This document shows positions 34,123 to 44,950 of a DNA stretch of 64,000 bases, one piece after another. This DNA comes from Forficula auricularia. Lineage: Eukaryota; Arthropoda; Insecta; Dermaptera; Forficulidae. Below the pieces are notes generated by a model. That model did not search any database. It was given only the letters and a program-made list of their open reading frames with translations, and had not been told where the DNA came from. The stretch is from NCBI GenBank assembly GCA_024734495.1, contig JALMQS010000264.1:1081640-1145639 (forward strand), given 5' to 3'. The position numbers and the translations under genes are program-made. The stretch's first letter is position 1; each line of letters starts with the position of its first letter.

Positions 34123-34599
34123 TTAAGGAGGTTCGGGACTGTTTATCATTTTTAAAAGAAAATTCTCAAATTTTTACCTTCGAATCTAAGATGTATCACC
34201 AAAATTTGAAGTTGATCGTCTGTCTCAATAATTTAACTTTTATGAATCGAATGATACATTTTTCAATAGATTTAACAGTCTAGTAAATTAGTTTCATAAA
34301 TGTAAAATAAAAAGTTATTTGCCAGCCAACAGAATATGACAAAAACACTAGTGTAGAATTCCAACTCTATTTCTTGAAATCGTTTTTGTCTTAAATAAAT
34401 GTTTTTATAATGAGAAAAAATTTATCTCAATATTCTTTTTATTTATATTATCAAAACAAAGATTTTTATTCGAAATTAATCTCATTATTAACAATTTTTT
34501 TATTAGAAGATTTGTTATGCAGACGTTGTCACTCTGCAAAAATACAAAAGATTTTTTCGAAGATCAACCAGATAGATAAGCAGTCTCAAACTCGCTTAA
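34123..34599. mobile_element. TTAA-flanked MITE, copy 1
   Basis: Flanked by TTAA at 34123-34126 and 34596-34599. It starts GGAGGTTCGGGACTG and ends CAGTCTCAAACTCGC, imperfect inverted repeats. It is homologous, reversed, to 54891-55404 and partly to 35431-35583. The 103-codon ORF inside lies in noncoding element sequence. TTAA targets are typical of piggyBac-type elements, but the termini do not match the usual CCC start. Confidence 0.75.
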
Positions 34600-34719
34600 A
34601 TATATATAATAATAATGAACTCTATTTATTTAAGTTGATTTTTATTTTTAGTTTACTCAGTATAGAAAAGTTTTTTCCTAAGTTTTTCAGAAATATCTAT
34701 CATTTTAAGCTTTTCCTCT

Positions 34720-35430
34720 AGAAATGGGGTTCTAGATCTGGGTAGAATTTTTCTAAGATGTTGCGTGAACTTAAAAATGTATATTATTGATCGGAATTTA
34801 ATTTATCTAGGTTATTTAAACCATAAAATAAGCAAAAAAACTAGCGTGTTTATTTTAAATATTTTAACTAATTTAAAAAAATTACAAAAATATCGTGATT
34901 TTTGAAATTTTTCATAAGTTTAAAGTTCGATGCGCGAGCAGAAGATGTTAACCGATTTTAATTCTGTTTTTCTTCTTATTACAATAGGAAAATTTTCCGC
35001 ACTGATTTAGAAAAAAAATCAGTTTTTTCGACCCACCCTTTGTTCAGTTCAAGATCTCGGTTCGATAAAATAAAAAATGTGTTCCCAAACAAGTACTATA
35101 AGGTGGTATTTTAAGTGATTAGTGTTTCAAAGTGACGTCACGGACTTTATTTGTCACTTTTACCCATAATTGCATTATAGCATTAATTCCATATTAATAT
35201 TTCCGATTTCATCTGAGTGAATTATTTACTTTCGGGCCGATACTCATGATTTCTTTTTCGAATTTTGAAAACGTTTGTAACATTTGCTGATTGTTACAGA
35301 TTTCTCTGTGGTCCTCATCTCCATAACAGCCGCTTGATCTGGGGAGATCGGAGCAATCTCATCTCTTTTTTAACATTCTTAATTTTATTTCATAACACAA
35401 ATTTGTCCTGACTTACTAACCTTTTATTTT
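34720..35430. other. No gene recognised
   Basis: AT-rich. Nothing can be assigned. Confidence 0.4.
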
Positions 35431-35583
35431 AAGGAGGTTCGGGACAGCTTATCTATTTGGATGATCTAGGAAAAATCTTTTGTATTTCTGCAGAGTGACA
35501 ACTTCTGCCTACTAAATCTTTTAATAAAAAAAATGTTAATAATGAGGTTAATTTCTTGTACTAGAATGATATAATTAGAGACT
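35431..35583 (-). mobile_element. TTAA MITE, truncated copy
   Basis: Begins TTTAAGGAGGTTCGGGACAG and continues with GCTTATCTATTTGGATGATC, CAGAGTGACAACTTCTGCCT and TAATAATGAGGTTAATTTC, matching the right half of 34123-34599 in reverse. It is truncated where the SINE at 35584 begins. Confidence 0.65.
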
Positions 35584-35946
35584 CATCCGCCTCGGTTGTG
35601 TAATGGTCAGAACAACTGACTGGCAACCCGGAGGTCTCGGGTTCGATTCCCGGCTATACCCAGACATTTTTTCTGTAAGTATAGGGTCTGGTAATAAAAA
35701 TTAAGTGGGAGATAAATTTAACCGAATTTATCGCGCGGAGAATTTACCACTGCTCGAAGCCCCTAAAACCTTGGTAAATTGGATATTGAATTGTATCTAA
35801 GTTTCTGAGATTGGCTCGTGATCCCGGCTTCTTTTCCTTCTGCTCTGTTCTTTTCACGATTGAGGGGCCAGCCCATACAGGCCTTTAGGGGATACACCTT
35901 CTGGTGTATCTCCTTCTCTCATCAATATCATTAAAAAAAAAAAAAA
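35584..35946 (+). mobile_element. tRNA-derived SINE 1
   Basis: The tRNA-like head GCCTCGGTTGTGTAATGGTC (A-box region) leads to a perfect B-box GGTTCGATTCC at 35640-35650 within a T-arm CTCGGGTTCGATTCCCGG. A tRNA-unrelated body follows, then CTTCTCTCATCAATATCATT and an A run (35932-35946). The last bases resemble the 3' end of LINE fragments B and 43744-43838, so that LINE family may have mobilised it. Confidence 0.85.
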
Positions 35947-36284
35947 GACTTGGTTAGTGTCATAACATATACATCACTGAAACAATAAAAATTTTAGAAA
36001 ATGAAAATATGAGAAGAAGAACAATTTTTAAATATGTATTCTAAACTTCATTATTTTTTATCTTATATAGTTGAAGTTATAATTTTGCTTTTAGTGAATT
36101 TTATTCTTGAAACAAGCCTCATGTATTGTACAAATGTACATTCATTTTTCGAAAAAGGGAATAAATATATTTCTACCTATAAATCTTAATGTTTTAAGGA
36201 AGTTTATGATTTTATGTTGGGCCACACTCATTGCAGTGTTGGACTGCATGCAGCCCGAGGGTTGGTCAGCCCTGTATTAAGGCA
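35947..36284 (-). mobile_element. Truncated hAT element, same family as 6074-6835
   Basis: In reverse it starts CAGGGCTGACCAACCCTCGG with GGCCC-like subterminal sequence, then shares CACTGCAATGAGTGTGG, TAAAATCATAAACTTCC and TTCGAAA..ATGAATGTACATTTGTA with the intact copy. The other end was lost beside the SINE poly(A). Confidence 0.8.
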
Positions 36285-36295
36285 TGATCTTACAA

Positions 36296-36440
36296 TTTTC
36301 CAGTGGGCGTGCACTGATGAAGAACTTCGCTAAATGCTCTCGAAACTTACTTCTGACTAATATAATAGATTAAATAAAAAAGACAATTTTTTCCTTTTTC
36401 CTACGATACTCGCCCCTTAGCCATTTTGTTAAAATAAACT
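36296..36440 (+). mobile_element. Hammerhead-like repeat, relative of 27470-27725
   Basis: CTGATGA at 36314-36320, extra A, a decayed stem II, then GAAAC at 36342-36346 and TATAATAGATTAAATAAAAAA downstream. Stem II pairs over only about 2 bp, so this copy is a relic. Confidence 0.45.
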
Positions 36441-38110
36441 TTTGATTGTTTTTTTAGAGCCGAAAGGACTGTAATCTCTGAAAAATTCAATTACTTCAGT
36501 ATTTCTTTCCAGTTGTTTATATCTGAAAATATTCCTCAAGAAATAAAAAACTTATTCAATTAAATTAATATAAATTTATCCTAGTTTCGTATTTCCAAAG
36601 TCGGATTTATTTTCCCTCGGCTCAGCTTGCCAAGACATTCCTCCCCTCGGGGACATCCTCTTCTTCCCTTTCTGGGTCGCTTGGTTGCCTATTAACAGGC
36701 GTCTCCAACAAGACAAACCGTTTACCTCCTTGGCTTCAGAGACAAAAGCAGAGTCACAATTACTTTTTCCTTTGCTGCTCACTATTAGCAAAAGTAATGT
36801 ATCTTTATTTAAAGTAGTTGTTTCACCATCTTAGGATTTTTTTAAAATTTAGACAGATTATTATGTAAATACTTCTGCATCGATTGGCGGCAAAACGAAA
36901 TTTATAAACAATATAGTTCCGGAGATATTAAATTTCAAAGATAGAGTTTTTCAGACTCTTATACATTGCACTATACGGGATATCGGAAAGTTTACATACA
37001 TATTTAATTATAATTAAGAAACTCTTCTTACCATTCCCTAGTAGCACAATGTTTCAAAATATATATAGTTTGAAACATTGTGCTACTAGGGTTGTTATAA
37101 AAAACTAAACCAACATTAAACAATAACTAATACATTTTGTAAGAAAATTTTAATTCATAGTTACAACAGAGTTTCTGAGAAAATAATGAATAAATAATTA
37201 AATATCTGTAATGAAAAATTTACACTAAAAACAAGCTGTCAACAACGCATTTATTTAACCTAAAAAGTGGCTTAACTTTAGTAAATTTTTTGACGTTTTT
37301 TCGCTTCAGCCATTATCGCAACAGCTTTCAATTGCTTATTAAGAACTTTTTGTTTTATAAATCTCCCTTTATAATGTACTTAATCTGAAATTTCTATGAT
37401 AAAATATATACAAGCTTCCAGTGGTGCCAGATTTGTCAAACGAGCACGGGATTGGCTAGTAGTGGTACATTAACAGCAAAAAGTTTTGGTCTTATGAATT
37501 ATGAATCCTTATTGTATGTTCTATATACTCTAGCATTAACTTTTTGCTAGTATTGTCGCGAACCAACTACCTTAAGCAAAATATGTTTTATATTTAGGAG
37601 TTCTACGGTAACCGTGGCTCCGCGATCTGAAGATGGATTCTTATAGTACTCACCAAAATAAGACGAAAATAAAGAATACTATTTTTCGAGATTTCGCTTA
37701 GTTTTCGAAATATCAAGTTTAAAAAATAGAGTGTTTTTTTATTTTTCAATTGATTTTTATAGAAACAACGGATACCGTAGAATCACGGGTTCCATGTGCC
37801 GCCGTTATCTAACGACGGATTCTTTTAGAACTAGTAAAAATATAATTTTAAACTACAAATTTAAACTGAAATTGAATTTATAGACCGTGATGTCTCAAAC
37901 TGTCTCAAGTGAGCGTTAGTGGGCGTTAGCAATTTTCACTTTTAGAACTTTTCATAGGTTCGGTTCTATTCAACAACTCGGTTAGATTAGATAAATAAAT
38001 GGGTTCCCCAACACACTTTGAAAGGATCGGTCAATATATATTCAGTTCGGCACACTAAAAATATCTGCACTTGGTTTTTTTAGTATCCATTGAGTAGTAA
38101 AATCACATAC
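36441..38110. other. No gene recognised
   Basis: 36580-36790 is GC-richer with a 71-codon reverse ORF of no known domain. About 37595-37860 contains two similar CCGTGG.TCCGCGATCT / CCGTAGAATCACGGGTTCC stretches, each followed by GATGGATTC/GACGGATTC, possibly one decayed repeat. A perfect hairpin at 37036-37091 is listed separately. Confidence 0.4.
37036..37091. repeat. Perfect 23-bp inverted repeat hairpin
   Basis: CCCTAGTAGCACAATGTTTC plus AAA (37036-37058) is exactly complementary to 37069-37091, with a 10-nt AT loop. Its perfection suggests recent origin or constraint. The short stem and tiny loop are unlike a typical animal pre-miRNA, so a mini-foldback is more likely. Confidence 0.8.
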
Positions 38111-38325
38111 AAATTATATTAGGTTGGAGTTGGTGGTGTTTCACAAAGAGATAAAATAAAATAATTACATATTTTTTTAAATTTCTCAATATATTTCGGG
38201 TTGTTAGCCCATCGTCAGGAGTACATACATCAACTAAAAGATAAGTGAGAAATTAAAAAAAAATATATATAATTATTTCATTTTTTCTCTTTGTGAAACA
38301 CTACCAACTCCAACCTAATATAATT
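38111..38325. mobile_element. Palindromic element with GTTTCAC ends and hammerhead-like motif
   Basis: AATTATATTAGGTTGGAGTT at the left is exactly complementary to the right end; both arms continue with GTGTTTCACAAAGAG. The minus strand at 38194-38218 reads CTGACGA, T, GGGC..GCCC-like stem (GGG/CCC), GAAATA. The ends relate to 24058-24502 and 55533-55776. The palindromic ends prevent a clear call on target duplication. Confidence 0.7.
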
Positions 38326-38411
38326 ACTATTTCAAATTTACAAAACCAATGTAATTTTAATTATTTGTCAAAACCTTCACGGTACATTTGAAAATATCTC
38401 GGGGAAAACTG

Positions 38412-38446
38412 GTGTTCCGCGGCACACAGGCTGAGAAACACTGCCT
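38412..38446 (-). mobile_element. hAT-type end (fragment)
   Basis: In reverse it starts CAGTGTTTCTCAGCCTGTG and continues GCCGCGGAACACC, a classic hAT end form (CAGxGxTTCTCAA.C and a CGCGG palindrome). No partner found. Confidence 0.5.
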
Positions 38447-38699
38447 TAAAGGATAACTGGGCAAAATTATGTCCAACTCGGACAAAGAGTTCAAATTTTT
38501 AAAAACCATATCCATAATTTTTGTTCTGATTACAACCAGCAACTAGTCAGCTTTTAATCTCATTATAAAATATCTAAATATTTTTTTTATTAGTCTTCAA
38601 AAGCAAACTGCCCTGGGCAATAAGCTTCTTTACAGGTTTAATGAAAAATGACATGATTTACAATGATTTTAATGATATTTCCATTGAATTATCATTAAG

Positions 38700-39270
38700 G
38701 TGTGATTTATTGGTTTCAAGAAGGTTTGGCATGGTCACGTGAAGCTTTGTGGTAGGTTGATTGGTCTGTGTCTTTTTAATCTTGTTGGTGGTAATGTATT
38801 TATCATGCCTTGAGCGTACTCATTTGTGTGGTGAGTTAATCTGTTTAGGTACTTGTGGCTGTGTTGTCTTATTTCGTCTTTGAGGGAAGTTATTTCTATC
38901 TCTTTTAGTATAGTCGAGTTTGGTACCCCTCTGGGGACATCAACGATTGCTCTCAGCGCTTTGTTTTGGAATCTTTGGATAATTTCTATGTTGGATTCAG
39001 CTGCCGAACCCCAGAGTTGTATGCCATATGTCCATATTAGTTTTATTATTGTTTTGTAGATGAGTATTTTGTTGGTTTTAGTCATTTGTGAGCGTTTACC
39101 AATTAGCCAGTATGATTTTTGAAGTTTAAGACCCAGTTGTTTGCGTTTCGTCTTGATGCGCTTTTGCCAGGTCAGTCAGTCTTCTGTCTAGATCTCTAGG
39201 TGCATCCCAAGGTACTTTGCGTGGCTAGTTTAAGGAATAGGTTTATTGAAGATTTTGATCGTGAGAGAAG
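38700..39270 (-). pseudogene. Jockey-clade LINE fragment
   Basis: Minus strand. A 116-codon open part (39085-38735) reads KILIYKTIIKLIWTYGIQLW, SNIEIIQRFQNKALRAIVDV and NRLTHHTN, ending in RLKRHRPINL, the conserved C-terminal region of Jockey-type reverse transcriptases. Upstream in the same strand, with a stop or shift, are YLGMHLE and LGLKLQKSYWLIGKRS, which precede it in intact elements. The catalytic core and endonuclease are missing. This is a different family from LINE fragments A-C. Confidence 0.88.
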
Positions 39271-39624
39271 AGACTTTTTTTAGGGTGAAGGTATCTAAAT
39301 ATAAAATTTCGTTTTGATATCTTCATTGATTTCTAGTTAGGGCAGGGCATACATAAAATTTGGTATCACTCACTAACAGTAATTTTGACAATATAATTAA
39401 GATCTGCGAATTCTCTTTGTTTCCATCCAATGTTGTTTTTGTATGGAGAAGAGAAATATCTAATGTATTTAGAGCCTTTTTTATATGCTATGTACCACTG
39501 TCCAGATGCCATATATAATTGCTTGCAAATGAATTGAGGTACGTGTGTCATTTTTCTTTTTATATACTGTCTTGATTTTATCACGTGCCTAGAAATTCCT
39601 CTTAATATTGTAAGTCCACTTGTC

Positions 39625-39668
39625 GTTGCAGACTGACGATGACGGATAGGTGATATCGAAACTAGTCT
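39625..39668 (+). ncRNA. Hammerhead-like motif, weak
   Basis: CTGACGA at 39633-39639, extra T, a stem II of about 2-3 bp (GA/UC), then GAAAC at 39658-39662 and UAGUCUCC. Three bases of stem I pairing (AGA/UCU). The reverse 102-codon ORF around it has no recognised domain. Confidence 0.3.
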
Positions 39669-39679
39669 CCACATTCATA

Positions 39680-40160
39680 AGTAATAATAAAGAGTTTTTT
39701 CCCCAAAAAAATATAATATTTTACTCCAGAGCCAAACAACCGCTCATTGGGCGTTCCAGAACTTCAATACACAATCAATCTTCTTCTTTAATCAAGAATT
39801 GACATTCATAGCATTTAAGTTTTAAAATAATTAATATCTTTTAAAATATAATTTTTTCGATGTTCAGTATACGAGACTTAATTGAAGACTTTAACGCCAC
39901 AAATGCGCTCAATTTTTTATCAAGATAGTTTTTAGTCGTTTTTGTCTATTGCAATAGTTTGCTTTATCCCGTATGATAATGTATAAATATTCGAATCACA
40001 AATCCTATGAAAAGTAGAGATGAAATTACAAAATAAAAAAATAAATAAATATTTATTCTTTGCGAATAAAAAAAAACTAGATTATAAATATATGAATATC
40101 TTATTCTATGTTTTATTAAATAATTTAAAATAATTACCTAAGGTCTTATAATTTTCTTAT
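39680..40160. other. AT-rich, nothing recognised
   Basis: No gene or element edge that I can support. Confidence 0.4.
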
Positions 40161-40170
40161 AGCGCTACAG

Positions 40171-40318
40171 AGTTCTCTGCCGGCAATTAAGGGAAAGGCT
40201 GGTCTGATATCAAGGAGGTCCCTCTCCCCCCTCTCTAAGCCCTCATGGTCAAACGGCGCCAGTTTAGGAGGACGCCACGGGCTGGAGACATCGGTCCTTG
40301 TTCTAATTCATTTCAAAG
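40171..40318 (+). other. Candidate spliced exon E1
   Basis: A GC-richer 148-nt block between a TAATTTTCTTATAGCGCTACAG acceptor-like stretch and the donor CAAAG/GTGAGAT. Frame 1 is open throughout (SSLPAIKGKAGLISRRSLSP, then KPSWSNGASLGGRHGLETSV and LVLIHFK); the other two have stops. Joined to E2 in phase, the frame stays open through E2 but stops 8 codons into E3. No domain. It may be noncoding, untranslated, or part of an unrecognised gene. An alternative acceptor would start it at 40163. Confidence 0.4.
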
Positions 40319-40392
40319 GTGAGATATTTACAATTCTTTTTTATTTTTAACTATTTATTTTTGTTAATTAATCAAATTATTACACTGTGTAC

Positions 40393-40770
40393 TAGGCTGG
40401 TCCTTATTTTGGGTATTTTCCAAATTTTACGCTGACAAGATCTCATATGGTAAAAAATAAATAACCTCAAGTTTCAAGTCTCTATCTCATTTATAACCTG
40501 TGCCCCCAGCCTGATGTAAGTTTTCTCTCTAAACAACATGGGGTTTTTGGCATTAAAATATCAATTTTTTATTCCGGCCAAAGTGGGGGTTCAAAAAATT
40601 TGAAACTCTGTAGACATTATCCTTAAAATACTAGCTATCCATCAGAATTATTACAGATTTTTAGCTATTATAATTTTGGAGTTACAGCTAGATAAAATAC
40701 TGATATATTTTAGTGTTACTAAGTTATAGACTCCAAAATTATAATAGCTAAAAATCGGGCCCTGATGATA
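40393..40770 (+). mobile_element. TAGG-TGG-CCTTATTTTGGG foldback, truncated copy
   Basis: Matches the left arm and centre of 44293-44950: GGTCCTTATTTTGGGTATTT, TATTCCGGCCAAAG, TTTGAAACTCTGTAGAC, TTTTTAGCTATTATAATTTT. The right arm stops after the central palindrome. Confidence 0.75.
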
Positions 40771-41221
40771 TGTAAATTATCCCCTATTTTACTTTGTTCT
40801 ATGATATAGTTTGTACTTATTTCACATTTTAAGCAAATTATCCATAAAAACTCACTAATTCCCATGAAAGCTTGCTTTGAGTGTAGCACGCGATCCATCG
40901 GCTCCTAAAACCTCTTCACGATTAAAATGAAAAAGAAACCTTTTATTCGTCATATTGTTTATCATCATGATTACAGTGAACTATAACTTTAACCTGGCTT
41001 CCCGAAACTTATAATCTTCGAATCTTTAAGACCCTTTTTCCTTGATTACTAAAAAAAACCATCTTAAACCTATTATAAGTAATATCAATCTATCGCGTAA
41101 GAAAATCCTTTAGATAAAATGTTTTTGATGTAAGAATAAATAAATCTATTTAGTTTTAAATCGGCCCAAATTTGTATACTATTCAATTGTTAGCAACCTT
41201 AACAAAATCTAATTTTTACAG

Positions 41222-41281
41222 AGCTATCTCCAGTCCAGATTCCCCCAGTTCTCGGAGATTCGAGCCTCCAGAGCTTCCAAG
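41222..41281 (+). other. Candidate spliced exon E2
   Basis: 60 nt between TTTTTACAG and AAG/GTAGGC. GC-rich against its surroundings. All three forward frames are open, with Ser/Pro-rich translations. The phase left by E1 gives ELSPVQIPPVLGDSSLQSFQ. No known domain. Confidence 0.35.
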
Positions 41282-41289
41282 GTAGGCAC

Positions 41290-42240
41290 ATTATTTTGAA
41301 AATATTTAATTTTATCTCATAACATAAAATCATGCTGATTTACTAACTAATTTAAGTAAATAAATGCATATATATGCATGTTTTATAGTTAATTGAATAT
41401 AGATGTTATTAGAAATAGTATTAGTTGACTTTAATTTTGAATTTTCTAAAGCCAGTTTTTATACATTAAGTTTGAATAAAATTTTTTCTTATTTATTTTA
41501 CCTAGCTTTTTCTAGTAAGCTGAGAAAGCACTAGTAATATTGAGATTTCTTACTAAAAGCTACTTTTATAGAATTTCCTTTCATTAGAATCTGATATAGG
41601 AAAATAAATGAAAAAGGACGCATATAGTATAATTCTCTTTCTGACCCAAATTCAAGTCTAGACCTGTTTCAGTCTATAAAGGATAAATTACTTAATAATT
41701 TCTGTTATAGTAGAAATTTCCATTTGCAATGTACTCCAAAACTATACTGGTAATATATGGAGACAGTGGTATTTATTTTTTCACATCAGTTTTTACTAAT
41801 ATATATTTTATAAAAGCTTGTTCTCTAATAAGCAAAGAAAATGATCGTAATAAAAAATATCTTGAAATAACATTTTTTTTTTTTTAATATTTTCTATTCG
41901 AAAATTTATTTTAAGTTCAATTCCAACACTCTCTTATATAATTATTGCCTTTCGCCGCTTGAAGTAATTTTCTTAGAAAATTGAAGAAATTATTTTTCCT
42001 TATAAATTGATAAAAAATATTTATTTTACTGATATAATCACAATTGTTTTCTTATTTTTAATTTTTTTTGGATTTGGTGAATTATTTGTATTTTATAGAA
42101 ATATTTTTTGATTTTGCTTAGAAATCATTTTCCTTTAAATATTTTCCCTGAAACCTATTTATGATAAAAATACCTACTTAATTTTTAAAATTTCGAAAAT
42201 ATTTTTTTTTCTTTTTTTATCATGTGTTTGCCTTAATTAG
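41290..42240. other. AT-rich, nothing recognised
   Basis: Would be intronic if E2 and E3 belong to one transcript. No element edges seen. Confidence 0.4.
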
Positions 42241-42256
42241 ACTATTATAATTTCAG

Positions 42257-42366
42257 TAGACTCCCGTATAACGTGCTCTCGTAGAACGCGAATTCGTATA
42301 ACGTAATGAAAAAAATTTCCACTATAGTACTCATATAGCGGGATAAACAGTCCCGTATAACGGGTA
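42257..42366 (+). mobile_element. pogo/Tigger-like transposon end (fragment)
   Basis: CAGTAGACTCCCGTATAACG, GTAGAACGCG, TTCGTATAACGTAATG and CCCGTATAACGGGTA repeat a CGTATAACG word, the pattern of pogo/Tigger-type terminal repeats (ATAACG reiterations). No transposase or opposite end seen. Confidence 0.45.
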
Positions 42367-42815
42367 AGATAAATTTAACATTTTCACATAGCTTCTGATT
42401 TTTGAAGCTGACGAAGCAGCGGCTTATAAAAAAATAGTAATAAATACACATTTAAAGATATAAGAGAAAAATAATTTTATTCAACTTTTAATAAAAATAA
42501 AAAATATATGTATTCACCTCAGTATTTAACATTCATTCACTATCAGAAAAATCAATAATATATGTACAATGTACATGTATATGGTTCCAGATGTGAATGA
42601 AAAAATTTTAATTAAGCCATCACCCTCATCAAAATCAAAATTCAATTTTAATTTACACTTGCTATCTCTGTATAAAAACAACAAAGAAATTTTTTTAATT
42701 GTTAGAGAAAAGTCCAAGATGGTTGATTAATTTGAGTCAGGAATATGTTATAAAAAAAAGATTAATGATGTTTTGTCGTATAGTGAAATTGTTTTTTGAC
42801 AAAGAGCGATAAAAT

Positions 42816-42859
42816 GGGCCACTTAGGAAATCAAAATAAATTGACGAAACGTCTGACCC
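42816..42859 (+). ncRNA. Hammerhead-like motif, relative of 28306-28347
   Basis: GGGCCA, CUUAGGA (CUGAGGA with G5 changed to U), A, a UCAA/UUGA stem (42831-42834 with 42841-42844) then C, GAAA (42846-42849), CGUC, UGACCC. Stem I GGGCCA/UGACCC has one mismatch. The changed G5 would be expected to inactivate a hammerhead. Confidence 0.4.
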
Positions 42860-42899
42860 ATTTAATAAAAATTCAGTGTTTTTAATTTTTGTCCAATTC

Positions 42900-43740
42900 C
42901 ATGCTATTTCTGTAATTTCTCACAACTTTTTAAATCAAATTAACTGAATTTTTCATTAATAATCCTTAAGGCTGCTTTGGCAATCTTCAAGAGAATCTGA
43001 CGAAATTTTAAAATTAGTTTTCATACACCGTTTTAATTCAAATTATGCGAATTTTTTAATTAAAAATCTTTAAGACCATTTTGACAATCTTTAACTAAAT
43101 TTAGGAAAATTTAAAAATTAGCTTTCTTACAATACTTTAGAATAAATTAAGTAACTTTTTCATTACTTTATTTATTCTAAATAAGCTGAAAACAAAATTA
43201 CAAGCTCGAATTGGGTTGTCCTATATATTGGGGAGAATGATAATCTGATTTATCCACTTAGGCCGTCAAGTTAATTTTCCCAACCATGGCGTATTTTTTA
43301 TTATTCAGTAAGTAAACCGCTTCAAACGATCTCTAAATTGACTCAATAATATTACCATTTTCGCCAGTTCGCCGTTTTATTGATACAGCACTCAGCTGCT
43401 ACAGGGGGTTATATGAAGAGAAAAGAAAGCAAAAGTGATTGCAAACTAGCATAGAAAATGTTGTTATTCAAAATTAAGCGTGTAAGATCTTCATAATAAT
43501 TTTTTTTTAATGCCACAAAAGCAGAATATAGAATAATATTTTCATCAAAACAATTACACATGGGTGAATTATAATATTTTAAATTTATTTTTCTTCTCGA
43601 TTAACACGGCACTTCATTGGGATTAATTAATCATCTTAACTGAGAGATTCCTGTAGCTTATAAGTAGAGTCCGCAGACATTTTCCCATAAATTAAAATTT
43701 AGAGAATAAAGTTCTAATTATATACATATCGTCTTAAAAC
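42900..43740. other. AT-rich, nothing recognised
   Basis: 43010-43150 repeats a TTTTAATTAAAAATCTTTAA-like segment of 42935-43000 weakly. No gene. Confidence 0.35.
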
Positions 43741-43743
43741 TTC

Positions 43744-43838
43744 TTCTTGTCTTCACGATACAAGGGTCCACCCCGGACTACAGTGGTTGTACCTTCTTGG
43801 TGCAACTTTTTCTTCTATCAATATAATTAAAAAAAAAC
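43744..43838 (+). mobile_element. LINE 3'-end fragment (family of fragments A-C)
   Basis: CACGATACAAGGGTCCACC, GGTTGTACCTTCTTGGTGCA and TCAATATAATTAAAAAAAAA match, on the plus strand, the 3' UTR and tail of fragment B (30566-30680, minus strand). About 95 bp long, it is a severely 5'-truncated insertion. Confidence 0.8.
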
Positions 43839-44292
43839 TTTCATGCCAAATTTAAAATTATTAGCTCCAACAGTTCAGTAGAAATCGTGATATCTTAAAA
43901 TCATATTTGTTTTAAATTTAGTTTTTACCTATTTTTCAATTTTTAGTTATTAATAGGAACGAATCAACAAATTTCATATATAGTCGTTTTAACTTGGAAA
44001 ATCTTTTGTGTTTACACTTTTGTTTTAAAATTTTTAGGGAAAAATTAAAGCCATTTAATCACCGATTCTTATTAGATACATCAATAATAAACATTCGTGT
44101 AATATTTTTTTCATTTTTTTTAAGAGAATAGTTTTAAAAAAATTTAACCATCTTATTAAACGAATCTTTTGATTATTAACACTTATTTAAAGAATTAATT
44201 TATTTAAATTTAATGCCAAAAATGTTATGATTCATACATAGTATGATAGGTATTACTTTCTTGTATACTCATTCAATTATATATATGCATAT

Positions 44293-44950
44293 AATAGGGT
44301 GGCCTTTATTTTGGGTATTTCCGAATTTGTATGCTGCCCGAGACTCATAAGGTTCAAAATAAATTTAAAAAAAAAATATCCCGCAAGTTTTCAGGTCACT
44401 ATCTCATATTTAACCTATGCCCCACAGCGATGCAAGTTTCCCATCTAAATAACATGGAGATTATGACATTGAACTATCAATTTTTTTATTCCGGCCAAAG
44501 TTATGGTTCCAAAAATTTGAAACTCTGTAGACTCTATCCTTATATTAGTAGCTATCCTTGAGAATCTTTACAGATTTTTAACTATTATTATTTTGGAGAC
44601 TATAACTTAGTAACTCTAAGATATAGCAGTAATTTATCTAGTTGTAACTCCAAAATTATAATAGATAACAATCTGTAAAAATTCTGAATCATAGTTACTA
44701 TTATAAGAATAAGGTCTACAGAGTTTCAAATTTTTGAACGATTACTTTGGCCGGAATAAAAAATTAATAATTTAATGTCAAAAACTCCATGTTATTTTGA
44801 TGGGAAACTTGCATCGCTGTGGGGCACATGGATTAAATTTGAGATAGTGACCTGAAGCTTACGGAAAATTTATATTTTATTTATTTTGAATCATATGAGC
44901 CTAGGGCATCATACAAATTCGGAAATACCCAAAATTAGGACCTCCTAGTA
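44293..44950. mobile_element. Foldback element, complete, ~320-bp arms
   Basis: The ends AGGGTGGCCTTTATTTTGGG and, in complement, AGGAGGTCCTAATTTTGGG extend into imperfect inverted arms meeting near 44622. Shared internal words: GGAAATACCC, CAGCGATGCAAG, TTCCGGCCAAAG, CTCTGTAGAC. TA-rich flanks suggest a TA target but this is not certain. Truncated copy at 40393-40770. Confidence 0.85.

Noticed and set aside
34410..34721. 103-codon ORF
   Set aside because: Lies mostly within a TTAA-flanked MITE whose second copy, at 54891-55404, does not keep the frame. AT-driven composition.
37036..37091. Pre-miRNA
   Set aside because: The stem is perfect, only 23 bp, with a 10-nt loop and no flanking stem. 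Animal pre-miRNAs are longer and imperfect.
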